The notes: generated from the letters alone by a model not told the origin. A stretch of DNA of 64,000 nucleotides from Thuidium tamariscinum (GCA_947034885.2 OX344749.2:15949501-16013500); one strand, 5' to 3'. Shown: positions 47,645 through 60,606, numbered from the stretch's first letter. A program made the numbers and translations.

Positions 47645-48540
47645 AGTTTCTTCCCAATGCCTCATTGTCATTGGATTCCGAAAACCACAGCATCGTGTTC
47701 CGATTCCGAGTTGGCGTTTACTTCTTACAATAGTAGTCGGAGTAGTTTATATCATGCCCGCGCACTTTTGGTGCATTTTTGGAGGGATTTTCTTAGCTGC
47801 ATTGGAATCATCACTCAAGTTTCAGTGTGCTTTCCAATGCTTTTGCTTGGTAATTACTCGGCAGATAGTTACAAATTTGGATTAGGGATTCAGGTGGCTT
47901 TCAATTTTGTAATCAAGTTTTGTGCAACTGCAGTTGCATTATAATAGTAAAAATCTATATCTTTGTCACAAAATTCTCTTGCCAATGTCAATTTGGGGTT
48001 CAAGGCTTAAGCTGTGACTTTCAGAATGTATGAAGGAATGTACAATGCATACATGTTTGTGTACATAAGAGACCAATGAATGTCCACCACGTTGTGTCTA
48101 AATCAGGATTCACCAGCAACTACGTCCAGTTTATGCGGTTTGGTTCTTAAAACAAAATCCCTTTTGCAAAATTAGAAAAAGGTGGAACTCCTCTTTTGTC
48201 ACTCATTCAAAGAAAGAATTGGAATCCGATGTGCTATGCAAGGCTGAGAACACGTGTATATTTATATTTTAAGTTGTATGTTCTCTTTTATAAGAAAAGC
48301 AAAAACCTTCTACAACTGTCGTTAGGTGAAGGTCTCAATTTTCTTCATTCAATTGCTGAAATTGAATTTCCACGTCATATCCAGAAGGGTCCATGTCAAC
48401 TCAAGCCAATCACAAGAAGACATGTGAGCACAACAATTTCAAATGACTTGATAAAGCCGAATCTGACCTTACATACATGGCTCAATCTTAACCCTAAAAA
48501 CAAAGTACTTCTTATTGCTGTATGTATTTGAATGTTACTT
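47645..48540. other. 3' flank, no gene seen
   Basis: Short open frames only; composition drifts to AT-rich. No domain or RNA. Confidence 0.45.
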
Positions 48541-51500
48541 TTACAGAAACAAAACAATTTGTTTTCATTTTAATATAGATGACAATAGGCATAACAAGAA
48601 TTAACGCATCCATTCTTGATTTTTTATAATTGAATATTCTATTCACAAAAGTAGAGGTAATTGTTTGTTGATGTGGTGTAGCTTAATATTCTCATTTAGG
48701 AATTGAACCAACTTTTTGAATTTTGATTGTCTGCTTGAAGATTGAAAATCTACTCTTTATTCATTATTCTTCACTCAATTTAAATTTCTATCAAAAAATC
48801 AGAATATGAATATACAATTTAGTGTCCCTTCCTATTTCATTGATAAGAATATAAGTAGGGCTAAGTAGTTATTCTTTTAACATTTCATATTTCTATGATA
48901 TGAATACAAAAAAGCATTGGAATTTTATTATTCCTTCTTGAAGAACAAAACATTCATTCTTCATTAATAAAATGTTGAGTCTTTCTTTTGTAACCACAAG
49001 AAATTCTTTTGTATGAATTATTGTTGTTGAATTTTGTTTAATGACAAATACTCACAATCATAGGGCTTTAATATAGATGAATATTTCTTTCACAAAGTCA
49101 CTTATTTTTTTCATTTAAAAGGTTGAAAATTTTCTTAGAAGGAAAATAAAATCTATACTCCTTGCACTTTTACATCACTTTAATTTTATTTAGTATAATT
49201 ATAACTTCAAAAACAACTTAATTTTCTATTTCTTGTCAATGCACCCAAATATGGTAGTTAGGACACTTTGGAGGATATTCTATTCATAGAGCTTTAGGGA
49301 TGACTAAATTCACTTGGATTACTTTTTTAATGTCATTGACGAATATAATTGCATGAAAATAAATTTTGTTATGATCATACTAACTTGGTGGTTGAGCTCA
49401 AGTGGCAAAGCGATCTAGTAGACCAAATGAGTGTTGGCTCCTTGGACTTGAAATATATTTGATGTTCTATACTCATTTGGTTTAGGATTTTGTATTTTAA
49501 AATGACAAAGTAATTTACATTGCATAAGTGAGGTTTTAGAATCTTCTACTATGCACAAAATTTTTGCTTTCTGTTTCCTCCTATATAACTATGAATATTA
49601 TATTTATATATTTGTTTTGGCTAATTCATGCCACCATATTTTTCTAAGTTCTCCATCCAATTTGACAAATTGGCAAGTAGATGTAATTTTTTTTTCACTT
49701 TGTAACTTAGAATGACCTAATTTTGGATTCATGATTTCTATTCATGCGGAAACACATTTCTTTTTCTAATTTTCCTCATGAAAGGTTTTAGAAACTTTTT
49801 TGAACAAAGAATTGTTAAAAAAAATTTGAATTTCATCATCTTCAAGATTTTTTTGAAATAAATACAAGACAAACCTTTATATATAGTAGCTGCAACAGCT
49901 ATCCTAAATCTTTGTACATTTGAAGTGGGTTTTTTACCTCCTACAATCTTACTTGTATAATATTTTCTTGTCTTGGATCATCTCTCTCCAAATATTTAGT
50001 ACTTCTTAAGCTAAGTTAGTAGAGACTTATGTACAAGACCTATAAGAAATATTCGTAATAAAATGGATCTTGATTTATAAATTTCTATAGGATAAAGATA
50101 TTATACATTATATGCCAAATATGATTTGTTTTCGTCACTTGCATGGCAATTTTTTAGAAACTCTACATTTAGGCTTGGAAGGTGTACTCAATTTTACTAC
50201 AACAACTATGAGTGAATAAGTGGTTTAGACTAATTTAAACTATATTTGATCAATCTAAAATTTAAAGCATTGTTTAATAAGGACCATACTTAAGTTTCTA
50301 TTGTCAAAATTTCCAACTAAAATAAATTTATGTGAAATGAAGGGGAAGAAAAAGTTGAAAATGAAGTAAAATGGCATGTTCTTGAACTCAAATTTTTATA
50401 GTGAGCACATTTACATGACCATTGCATTAATAGTTAATTCAACATAAGCTTTCAATAGAACAAAGTCTAACTAGTTAGTATAAACAAATAAAAATATGAA
50501 TAATTCAAAACATAAACTTCCGAAGTAGGAAAATGTGTTCATATTTTTTGGGTTTAATTTTATTTCAAATTCAAAAAGTATATAGGGGGTCCAAAGTTTT
50601 GGTCACTCATGCACCCTATAAGTGACCCCCCCAATAATTTAGGTAGAAAATGTTATTTGTAGATGTTCATTAAATATTTGGTGCCAAATTAAAAAATCTA
50701 ATAAATATATATTTTTTGGTGTTTTCAATCTGCATGAATCTAAAATCTCATAATGTCTAATTAGCCATGCTTAATACAACTTCATATACCAATTTATGTA
50801 TATAATTGGGGAGTCCAATGGTCATGGGAAACTTGAAAGGTCATCATTGTATATCTTTTACAAATTTACTTTTATTTATTTAAAAGAAATTATACTGACC
50901 TTAGAGACTAATTGTATATGCATATTTTTTTTGAAGTGTATTTCTTAGGGTTAATCCCTCAAGGCCTAACACGGTTTTGACAATAGAGGTTTTCAATGAA
51001 TTTTTCTACTTTGATATTTTCTTGCATATAGATCAGTGTAGGTAAATTTTTTAATTTTAACCATACAAAAATAAATTTTTTTTTATCTAATATGTATGGA
51101 ATTAATAGTAGAAAAGTTTGACCGTTGGATTTTCAGACTAAAACAATTCCGAATGATCAACTTCATAGGCAAATCTTGAACACAATATTTAGAGGAAAAA
51201 ATTTATAAGAAGATGATTGAAGCTATTTTACCCTCCTACAAAACTTACTCAAAATTTAAAGAAAGTATTGTGTTTTTTATTTGAACATTGGAGGTGCATT
51301 AAAAACCCTCTCAAATTTAGGGGGCTATTTACCTCCTATGTGGAAATTTAAAGGCCCCTATAATTACCTAATTTGGCAAAATGACCTATATTAGTACACC
51401 CTATCATTACTTATATTACCCTTGGGCATTGAAATTAATGTATGCTATATACGGTCTGTTGTAGAGTACATTTTGAGGAATAGTAAAAATTACACTAGGT

Positions 51501-53340
51501 TCCAATGGGAACCCCATTTTAGGCCCTCATAAATACAAAAAGTATTTTTGGTCCCACTATAAACCTCATTCATTAAATTAACAAAAAGAAATAGAAAATC
51601 TATTCAAAAATGTAAAGCGGTCTGAACGGAAACATCTTTTTAAGACCAAAAATCCCCACAAATATACACATGAGGATTGTAGTGCACAAAATATTAGACA
51701 CCACATTAGAATAAATGTTCATACTTAATAACCTGGATGGACCATTCCTAGCCAATGTTGCCAAAGTGGCTACATATTTAAATGTATAGTGAAATAAAAA
51801 ATTCACTCATTTCTTCTTTTAATTGTCAAAATGGTCAAAAGGAGGGGGGGGGGGGGTCCCAAAGGCCAGTAGGCCTATCCTTCTACGAGACTAGCTCCCG
51901 GTTGGTATGACGAAGTTTGGCCTTTGGGGTTGCATGATCATTGCATTGGAGTACTCTTATAGAAGCCCATCAAGACTAAGACAAACAATATGGGATATTA
52001 ACCTGGTTCAGAGGCCATATACATCACTTCAATTACGAATTAGACTCTAAAATACATATGTAGTTATGTCTGTCAATGTCTCTGAAATGTCTTTTCACAC
52101 TCCATTATTTTCCCAAACCCTATTGCAAGTTGCCCTATTGCTTTGGACTTCAAGCCCTTCAATTGATTTAAGGTAGTTAGATTTACACACTTAGTTTTTT
52201 GGATTCTACAACTTGCTTTCGGGTTTGAAAATGAGCTGCACCAATGAGCTGCACCTCAAATAAAAATATGAATAATTCAAAACATAAACTTCCACTACGC
52301 ATATTTTCATCCAAAATAGTCTACCCCCATTAATACATCTAGTTGCCAGCTGTTTACTCTGGCCACCATAATACACCCAATTGGTTGTATGGACTTATAC
52401 TCAATATAATAATTTAGTATTGTACATAGGATACTTTCAAATTCATAGCCCATAAATTAGATATAAAAACACTAAATGGCCCAGATTTATAGTTACCCTA
52501 TATTATTTATACTACATTTTATTTTTTTGATATGTCCTATTTTATTTGTAATTTCTTTATAAATTTTAGCTCAAATGAATAGAATCCTCTCTATATTATG
52601 CTGCACATGGTTTTGAAAGTGCGCTAAGTAATCTACCCGAGGGTGCATACATATACATATACTATTTGTATTGGAGAATGAGAAAAAGTGACTTTGGTTG
52701 AAATAAGTGAAATTTGACATTCATTTCTTTTGGTTCAATATTTTTTTGATAAGGTCTACTATTAACTTTTTATTTATTTCAATGGTTGCATATTTCTTTA
52801 CAAGAGTAGGATTATCCATTTCTTTCTATTACCCTAGATGAACATTAAAAAAAACAAGAATACCTATTATTCAATTTTTTTCAAGGTTAAATATTTCTCT
52901 TACAAGAAATCAGTACAAACACCATTTTCTATAAATACTAAAGAGATAGTTTTTCTTAATAAGATTATAGTAGACATACTTTCCTTTCTTTTCCTTTCAA
53001 CGGGGAGAATGTTTTCTTTAGAAAAAACAAATTGCATCTCTGATTTAGGTTGGAAGAATGTTCTTTTTTAAAGGTAAAAACATTCATTTCCTTATATTAG
53101 TATGGTTCAATATTAAGACTATTTCTTTTTAAGAATTATGTAGACACTCAATATTTTCTCTTATATTGAATCAATTCAAAATCAATAATAAAAAATAATA
53201 AAAAATTCCAATACAATACTTAGTGCTTTCATTATAATTATAACTTAAAATTGTATGTCTTGTACAATAAATCCTTGCAATAATTGGTTGGCTTTGCTTA
53301 TCATAATTTTTTAACGGCTTTTGGGAAGCAAGCGGTCACT
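48541..53340. other. Long AT-rich spacer without genes
   Basis: About 4.8 kb of strongly AT-rich DNA. It contains a G14 run at about 51844-51857 and a tRNA-A-box-like segment at about 49395 (GAGCTCAAGTGGCAAAGC), without a matching B box that I can see. No long open frame. Confidence 0.6.
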
Positions 53341-54076
53341 CACATGAGCTCTTAGTACACGTGATTTGATGGCCGGGGTTTGGAGTTTAGAGTCACTCGC
53401 GGACTACAGTTCTCACCTCTACTTTCTAAGTTACGTTTTCTTCGCTTTGTCCTCTGTCGTGGAGCTCGATCTTCGTGGAGTTGTTCTCCATATCTGATTC
53501 TTGAATTGCTACATAGATTAAGAAGCCTTTGAGCAACTTTGGCGGTCGCCAAATTGTGGACTTTGTATTGCTGCTCCCAGTGGAAAATTTCTCCAAAAAC
53601 CAGGGCAACAATGGCGTGAAGCATTGTTGGGAGGGCAACGAGGGTGCAAAGCATTGCTAGGAGATTTTGCAGAACGGGAAGGAAGAAGGGAGAAGGTGAA
53701 GTGCGTCAAGCCTTAAACCCTCCTACTGAATCCATTGTCTTCAACATGTGTTGTGTGTTAGAGTTTTGAATTGCTTGTGTTTTTTGGTAAGGTCTAACAC
53801 TTTGTTTTGACGCGCCTTGGCTTGTTTTCTGGTCGTCTTACCTGGGATTTTATTGTAGTAGCAGGTGCTCTCTTGCATTGCTTTACACTTCGTTTTCTTC
53901 GGAAGAATAGGGTTCAATGTTAATGTCATTGTGGTTAGTCACTGTTTGGTCAAATTGGTTGTGTTAGGAAGTGGAAGAGAAGAGGGACCAAATCCCCAAC
54001 TGTACACTACGTAGAATTTTGAAGTTCTCAACGCGCTGTACCGTAATGTATATATTGTCCCGACCTCTTGTTGTAC

Positions 54077-54182
54077 AATTTTGGTATTGCATGTACTCTT
54101 TTAGAAGGTCTTTGTTTTTTCTAAAGCGGAATTTTGGTATTGCACATACTCTTTTAGAAGGTCTTCGTTTTTTCTAAAGCGG
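54077..54182. repeat. 53-bp tandem duplication
   Basis: AATTTTGGTATTGCATGTAC..TTTTCTAAAGCGG is repeated once with a period of 53 bp and few changes. Confidence 0.85.
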
Positions 54183-54383
54183 CTAAGAACTCAGGGCCTT
54201 GTACTTCTTGTTTAGGTGTACAATGCTAAGTGTTGTGGAGGTTGATTTCAAAAGAACTGTTGCCAATGAATGATTTAGGGTGCATTAGGGTGAGAACTCC
54301 AGCGGCTAGGACAAGCAGGGCGCGCATTCGGAAGTGAGACGGTGAAGCACGTGAAGCTCGTTCCTCCTGGTAAAACCATTGTC

Positions 54384-54650
54384 TTCAGTGTGGTGGTTTG
54401 GGGCATTGTTTGTGATTAGTAGGTGGTTTGGGGCATTTTTGAACTCTTTGTCCTCTCGAATAGAATAATCTTTGTTCAGTGTGGTGGTTTAGGGCATTGT
54501 TGATGATTAGTAGGTGGTTTGGGGCATTTTTGAACTCTTTGTCCTCTCGAATAGAATAATCTCTGTTCAGTGTGGTGGTTTAGGGCATTGTTGATGATTA
54601 GTAGGTGGTTTGGGGCATTTTTGAACTCTTTGTCCTCTCGAACAAAATAA
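54384..54650. repeat. 91-bp tandem repeat, about 2.9 copies
   Basis: TTCAGTGTGGTGGTTTGGGG begins units at 54384, 54475 and 54566. Each unit contains GATTAGTAGGTGGTTTGGGG and TTTGTCCTCTCGAA. Copies are nearly identical, so recent. Confidence 0.9.
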
Positions 54651-54888
54651 ACCAAATGAGTGTTGAGATGACATTGCTGTGCTGTAATCGGATCTGTAAA
54701 TTCCGGGGATCAAACCCCATTTTTCAATTGTACCATATGTACAAATTGTACGCTTCGTATAGGAATTGTGCGGTCCCAATCCCACCTCTATGTCTTTCAG
54801 TCAATTTTATTTGTTTCAGTACTTGATATGTCGACTCTAGGTGAGGGCTTATACTTCAGTTTGTTGTTTGTGGTAGTTGAAGCAAGAA

Positions 54889-57752
54889 ATGGCGCGGGTC
54901 AGAGGCAAAGGCTCTACCTTGGTGAGGCAGGCAACCGCACTCAACGAACCGCAAGGGGAACCCCAAGTGCAATCCCAAGTTGCGAAGGACATTGAAGAGT
55001 GCTCTGGCACTACCGAAAGCGACAATGAGCTTGAGGAGGAGGGTGAAGAGGGCGAGGGCGAGGATGGTGAAGACAGCGAGGAGGGCGAAGACAGTGAGGA
55101 AGGCGAGGGCAGTGAGGAAGGCAACAAGTTTGATGGCAATGATCTCGATGATGAGCTCCAGAAACTCACCGAGCCACCATCCGTATTAACAAGAGCCGAT
55201 TTTCTTGAGAAGTATGGCTTCAAAGATGAAGGGTACTTGCCAAATCGGCTGACGAAGTGGAAAGGGAAGAAATTCAATGACAAGAAATGTGTCAAGTTTT
55301 TTGGAAAGGCGGTGGGTCCCCAAGGACGCTACGGATACAACTGGAAGGACGTGAAGTCACCGCGGTTGCAGAAAAGGATAAAAGAACTCTTACGAGCTCT
55401 TTATCAACGAAAGGTGCCCCATACCCTCCTTCCTCATAAGATGGCACGGGGGATCGTTTTGGAGGAGGAAAACATCCCAATCAATTGGGCCGCCTATGGA
55501 GAAGCTACCAATAAGTTCCAACGGCTCTGCTATGACCGCAATGTTATGAAGCTTCAGAAGATGAAGGAGAAGAAGAAGGTGACAGGGACGATGGGCGCTT
55601 GGCGGAAACTTCATGTTGACAAGCGAGAGTTGGGATTTGAAACTTGCGAGGGCAGAGGGAGTTCCATGGGTGGGATCGTTTTGGAGGAGGAAGAATGCAA
55701 CTCTAGGTTGGAGTACTTGGGACGATTGTTGGCTGTGCTGAATTTGGAGCTGGAGGCTAGGGTGGAGGCTGAACAGGAGGCAAGTGCAGTCAAGGAAAAG
55801 CGGAAAGAAAATTTGAATCATCATAAGGGAGTGCTAGAGATTGTGACTGAAAAACGAACTCAGTGCAAGAAGAAGATGCAGGAAGTGACCCCAGATGTGG
55901 TGGTGGATGCGAGGCTACCAGAGATGGTGAATGCGTACGAAGATTTAGTACGCGATGAAATCAACAAAGTGAATAAGTTGGAGGGCGAGATTGCTTCCTG
56001 GGGAGAGACTCTCAAGCTCGAGCAAGACCGAGTTCTAAAGCTGCGAATGCAAGTTCGTGCTTTGCAAGAGGAGGTCGCTTATCTTGGGCGTTCATCATGT
56101 GGATTTCACTTGAGACCGTTACCAATGGTATACTCTGGACCAGCAACACATAGTGAAGGAGGAGATCTTGTTTGCGCCTTCTGTGGTTTCCCGTTTCCAC
56201 ACTTTGAGGTGGTTGTCTCTGCATGTAAGCATCTCTATCACCCATGGTGTGCATTGGTGAATTTCACGGAGGGCACGAAGTGCTCTGCTTTGAATTGCCA
56301 ACAAGTTCAGCCCATTGAGTGGATTATGAGTTTTGGTTGGAGGGGTGTTCGTGGTTGTGGACGCCCCGGAGGTGGTAGTGAAGAGTGGATGCAGTTGAAG
56401 GCAGAATGTGACCCTGCTATCAATGGAGGATTAGCAGCAAGGCAAGATGCTGCAACGGAATTTCGTGCTGCTATCCAGCATTCTAGATCAACCATCGAGG
56501 ATGAAGGTGAATTTCTAAAACTGCCTTCTAGTTTTAATATGTTTTATTATGTTTGGAGTTAATTGTTACTGAAAGGGTGTCGGAGGTCACTGATTATTTT
56601 GTACGTGATGTTCACTATTGCCTTTCCGGTTTCATTGTTAGTATTTCTGTATCCCAGGTTTATACAGTTGGGTAACGGTCCGAATACTTCATCAGTTGCA
56701 ATTGTTCTGGGTTCGTTGATTTGCACTTCATTGTTTTGGTGGTTTTTCTTATTGTACCTGATTCGGACTACTGCCCATTCTGGTTGAATTGTTTGTATCT
56801 TTGTACCTCAGGATTGTACAGTTGGGTAATGATTTGTATACTTCAGTACTCACAATTGCTTTGTATTTTTTATTTATACTTCATGTTTACTGCATGACCG
56901 TTCTTGTTGTCCCTATTGTACAGAAATTTGTACATTGTGTACAAGTACCATGTTGTTAGTACTTAGAGAGTCGTTGTGTTATTCTTGTATTTTCTATTCC
57001 AATTTGAATTGTACTGTGTGTACGTCTTTTTATGTACACATTGTACAAAGTTTTACATTTTGTATTATGATGTGTACCATATTTGTATATTTGTACCCAA
57101 TGTAGATTCAGAACTTTGTTTCTGGTATTAAATATTGTGCTGTTGTGCAGCGCATAATTCTTGGGATGGAGAAGGACGGATTAGAAGTTCTGTAGTACGT
57201 GCCGGGGAACTGCCAAGCGAATTTTGGGGTGATGCAGGAAGAGGTAGTCCTGCGTCGAGGCTCCAACAACGAGCAGAAGCTGCGTTATCAAAAACAAACA
57301 CTAGGTATTAATCTTGAATCTTCCAATCCATGTGCGCTTTTTTTTACAGGTGTACCCACCAAAATACATTTGGTTTGGCGTTTACTATATGTTGTGTTGG
57401 AATGTAGGATGGAGGCACTTCCATCCACTGTAGACCCGAGCGGAGATGGAGGGGATGGTTTTCTGGTGCGAGGCTGTCACGATTCCTTCTGTGTGGGCTG
57501 TAAAGAATGTACAACGGCATTGCAGAATTCTGGACTAGACATGTCCGGGTACATGATCCCTGGACCTTCTATTAATTTGTTTCGTTTGTTCCTTTTTTTA
57601 GGGTCTTCATATTTTCAGAACTTTTTGGATATACAACAATGTGCGTTTTCATTCTACAGATACTTCATCATGTAGTTTTTGGGGATGTATGGGAATGATG
57701 TAGGGAGGGTTCAAAGAAGAGACGTAAGTCAAGATCCCCAGATGAAGCCTAA
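54889..57752 (+). CDS. RING-H2-like zinc-finger protein, copy 2 (intact)
   Basis: Five... more exactly four phase-consistent exons: 54889-56506, 57151-57304, 57408-57548 and 57704-57752, all with GT..AG introns, giving 653 aa with no internal stop. Start at MARVRGKGSTL. Order: a very acidic tract at about residues 35-90; the block shared with copy 1 (LTRADFLEKYGF, GPQGRYGYNW, MARGIVLEEENI); a long coiled-coil-like helix; zinc finger at about residues 427-471 with the same spacing as copy 1, C-x2-C-x13-C-x-H-x2-H-x2-C-x10-C-x4-C; a small Cys cluster GCHDSFCVGCKEC; and a C-terminal nuclear-signal-like KKRRKSR. Its stop is 345 bp before the SET gene. Nuclear localisation is inferred. Function is unknown; a chromatin or E3-type role is plausible because of the neighbour. 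Confidence 0.8.
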
Positions 57753-58097
57753 TACATTCAGGACCTATTTGCTAGATATAATTCTTTAGGGTGAATACTT
57801 GCCAAATGTACAAATGTATACCAATTTGTAAATGTTTTCTTTTTGAACTACATAGGCATAGTGGAACACTAAATTTTGTATACAAATTTTGTTCAAATTT
57901 TAAACAAGAATAATCACATTACTTTCGAAATTCTTGATTTTGTTCAATTTTGGTAAAATCAGCTCTTTTTGAAATGTAGAAGCATATCGAAAAAGTGTAC
58001 TTCGTGTACAAATCTGTACAGTCCATCGTGTGACGAATGTGTAAACCGGTCTAGATTCCGGACAGTATTTCGAAAGAACGACCTCCGTAGTGATGAC
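57753..58097. promoter_or_regulatory. Intergenic DNA with GTAC palindromes before the SET gene
   Basis: AT-rich with repeated TGTACAAATGTATACC, TTGTATACAAA and GTGTACAAATCTGTACAG words (57800-58020). It presumably holds the SET-gene promoter or a 5' intron. Confidence 0.45.
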
Positions 58098-60606
58098 ATG
58101 ACGGATGGTGATGGTGGACGGTGTGGGAATGAGAAACACCCTGGCAGAGAGGGCAAGGTTGAGGACACTGTGGTGGAGCCGATTGAGTGTGTTCTAGTGG
58201 CAGGTGGAGCCTCTGTACAAGGTGCTTCCGATTGTACACCAGTGGTCACTGATGGTGAAGCCATTAGTGAAGCCACTATGGCAACAGTGTGTGGAGATGA
58301 ATCGCATGTCCGCTTGGCTGATTCTACCCTTGTCACAATCGACGTTCCTAGAGAAATCAATATTGGAAGCGTCAGGGAAGACGAATCCACCATGGTCGGG
58401 CTGATGGAGTGCGTTCAAGCGGCCACACCCTCAACTATCGTTGATAAACCCTCTATGAAAGCTTCTATAAAGGGGGCTTTTGATTGTGCACCATTGGCTA
58501 GTGATGGTGAAGGCACTACCGCCCCCTCTTGTGCAGAAGTGACTCTGACGACCGAAGCCATAGAAGCCACTATGGCGACAGTGCGGGGAGATGAATCCCT
58601 CCTCACCTTGGCTGATGCAGCTCAACACACCGTTCCTACCGAAGCCAATGTGGTGACAAAGGATAAAAATGAAGCTACTGCTGATGAAGGCAATGTGGCC
58701 ATTGAGGGGCTAAAGGCCACTGTTGATGCAGTGGATGGCAAATTAGCGGTGACTGAGGGAGGTGTTGCTGAAAAAGTCACTATGGACATAGGAGGTGGTG
58801 TTGGTGAAACTGAAAGCCTCTGTGGAAGGGAAGAAGGTGGCACTAGAGGGAAAGAGGTGGACGACAAAACCACTGGTGGAGAGGGGGAGGGCACTAGTAC
58901 CAAAGACAAAGTGGATGGAGAAGCCAGCGAAGGAGAAGGCGAAGATGAAACTGCTGAAGGAAGACCAACAAAAGAATCTGGGTATGATATCCTCTAATAC
59001 CTATGTCATCTTGCCTAGTCTTTTTGTGTCCACAGCATACAAGAGGAATGTTACAAGTAATTATGTGATTTCTGTTGAATGTAGGACTAAAAGGCAGAGG
59101 TCTAAAGAGGCAAGGAAGAAAAAATCAGCTAAGAGGCCCAAGCCAAGTAGACCTAAAGTGAGCAAATCAGCACTGAGGCCACCCTCTCGGCAACTGTAAT
59201 TTTGAATGTACAATTTTGTTAGTTTTGTTATTTTAGAATATTAGATCCGCTACTACCGGCTTACATGTTTTGGAAGTTGTATTTCTGTCCCTAGGAACAA
59301 TGTTGGTATGATGCACGCGACTTGTCCAACGGATTAGAAAGATTTCCAATCACGGTATGTGTACCAAGTACGGAATTCCGTGCTTTAGAGGAATTTACTT
59401 ATTGTACCCAATCCAGAATATCTACAATTGTATCTAAGATTCTGGATGAAGTGAAAATGGATTCCCACGCTTCTTGCCAATGCGGTGAGTGTTGCCATGG
59501 GCATGCATGCTGTTGTCCAGTTACAAAGCTTTTGTGCTTGCTGTACGACACGCGAGGTCGCCTCCAGATCTCCATCCTAAACCAATATGTAAGTTTTTTT
59601 CATTTGAAAGTACAATGCTAATTTGGTTGCACTCTACATTTTTTTGCTACCTCTACTATTATACACTGTATTTTGTGTGTTGAAATTGTACTTATTTGTA
59701 CAATTTGTACTGATTGCGTATATGTACACTTGATAGATATTAAGGGAAGAGGCGTCATTCTGCAAAGGAGGATGTTGGGAGGAGGAAACTTCTACTTGCC
59801 TTGGTCATACAAGTAGGTATTTCCTTCTTGAATGCAATGATTCCTGCACAAACCATCGTTCCCGTGGCAACAGAGTTGTTCAGAAGGGATTACGGTTTCC
59901 CATAGAGGTTTTTTGGACTGGGGAGAAGGGCTGGGGACTACGGACGAAGAAGAAAATCCGGAAGGGGACTTTTATCTTTGAATACGTAGGAGAGATCATG
60001 ACAAACGCTGAGCTCATACAATTGAGAGGTTCTTCAAGATTTGGGGAATCAGATGCATTTACGCTAGCAATGGATGCTGATTGGAAATCCGAGCAGTGGG
60101 CGATAGATGATGTGGCATTGTCCATGGACAGCACCGTCTGTGGAAATGTCAGTAGATTCCTAAACCACAAGTATTCTCCATAAGTTGTATCTTTTTTATT
60201 TTGATCTGCATTTGGCCATTTGTTGATTATACAAAGTGATGGTACAAACTATATATCTGATGGTACAAACTATATATCTGATGGTACAAACTTTATAAAT
60301 TGTACCTCAAATCTCATTAGATGTAGTGGTTTGACCCTAAGATGTGGAGACGCCAACCTTATTGATGTGCCCGTCCGAGTAAGCAAAGAGGATCCAAGAC
60401 TCTACCGTGTTGCTTTTTTTGCACAAGTAGCCATTCCACCGTTGGAAGAGTTTACGTGGGATTATGGCTGTAGTTTTGAAAAGCGAGAAGTGGATTCTGT
60501 AGTTCCCTTCCGTTGTAAGTGTGGTAGCACTCACTGCCGTGACTCAGTAACTGACGATCATCCAATTCGCCCCATCACTGATGTCTTGCCATCATGTGCA
60601 AACTGA
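58098..60606 (+). CDS. SET-domain histone lysine methyltransferase-like protein (intact)
   Basis: Five exons join in phase: 58098-58981, 59085-59157, 59295-59588, 59737-60170 and 60321-60606, giving 656 aa. Residues 1-320 are acidic, Thr/Gly/Glu-rich with imperfect internal repeats (ATMATVCGDES, ATMATVRGDES) and a Lys-rich stretch. A pre-SET-like Cys cluster spans about 375-460 (CQCGECC..CNDSCTN). The SET domain follows with GWGLRT, FEYVGEI, FLNHKC (usual NHSC, split by the last intron), and WDYG (usual YDYG). A post-SET CKCGSTHC lies at about 626. The pre-SET/SET/post-SET order is that of SUV39/SUVR-type H3K9 methyltransferases. The S-to-K and Y-to-W changes at conserved sites may alter activity. 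The gene follows the RING-H2-like gene on the same strand. Confidence 0.85.
60239..60300. repeat. 22-bp x3 tandem repeat in the last SET intron
   Basis: GATGGTACAAACTATATATCT is repeated three times (last copy diverged to TTTATAAATTG). Each unit carries one GTAC core. It lies wholly within the 150-nt intron 60171-60320. Confidence 0.9.

Larger units (their letters stand above)
53341..54888. other. Upstream region of RING-H2-like copy 2 with tandem repeats
   Basis: No convincing gene. Two minisatellites are listed separately. GTAC words appear near 54050-54100 and 54725-54760. The minus-strand frames near 53352-53709 overlap in different registers and show no domain. Confidence 0.45.

Noticed and set aside
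49388..49440. tRNA or SINE at the A-box-like GAGCTCAAGTGGCAAAGC
   Set aside because: No B box at the right distance could be found.
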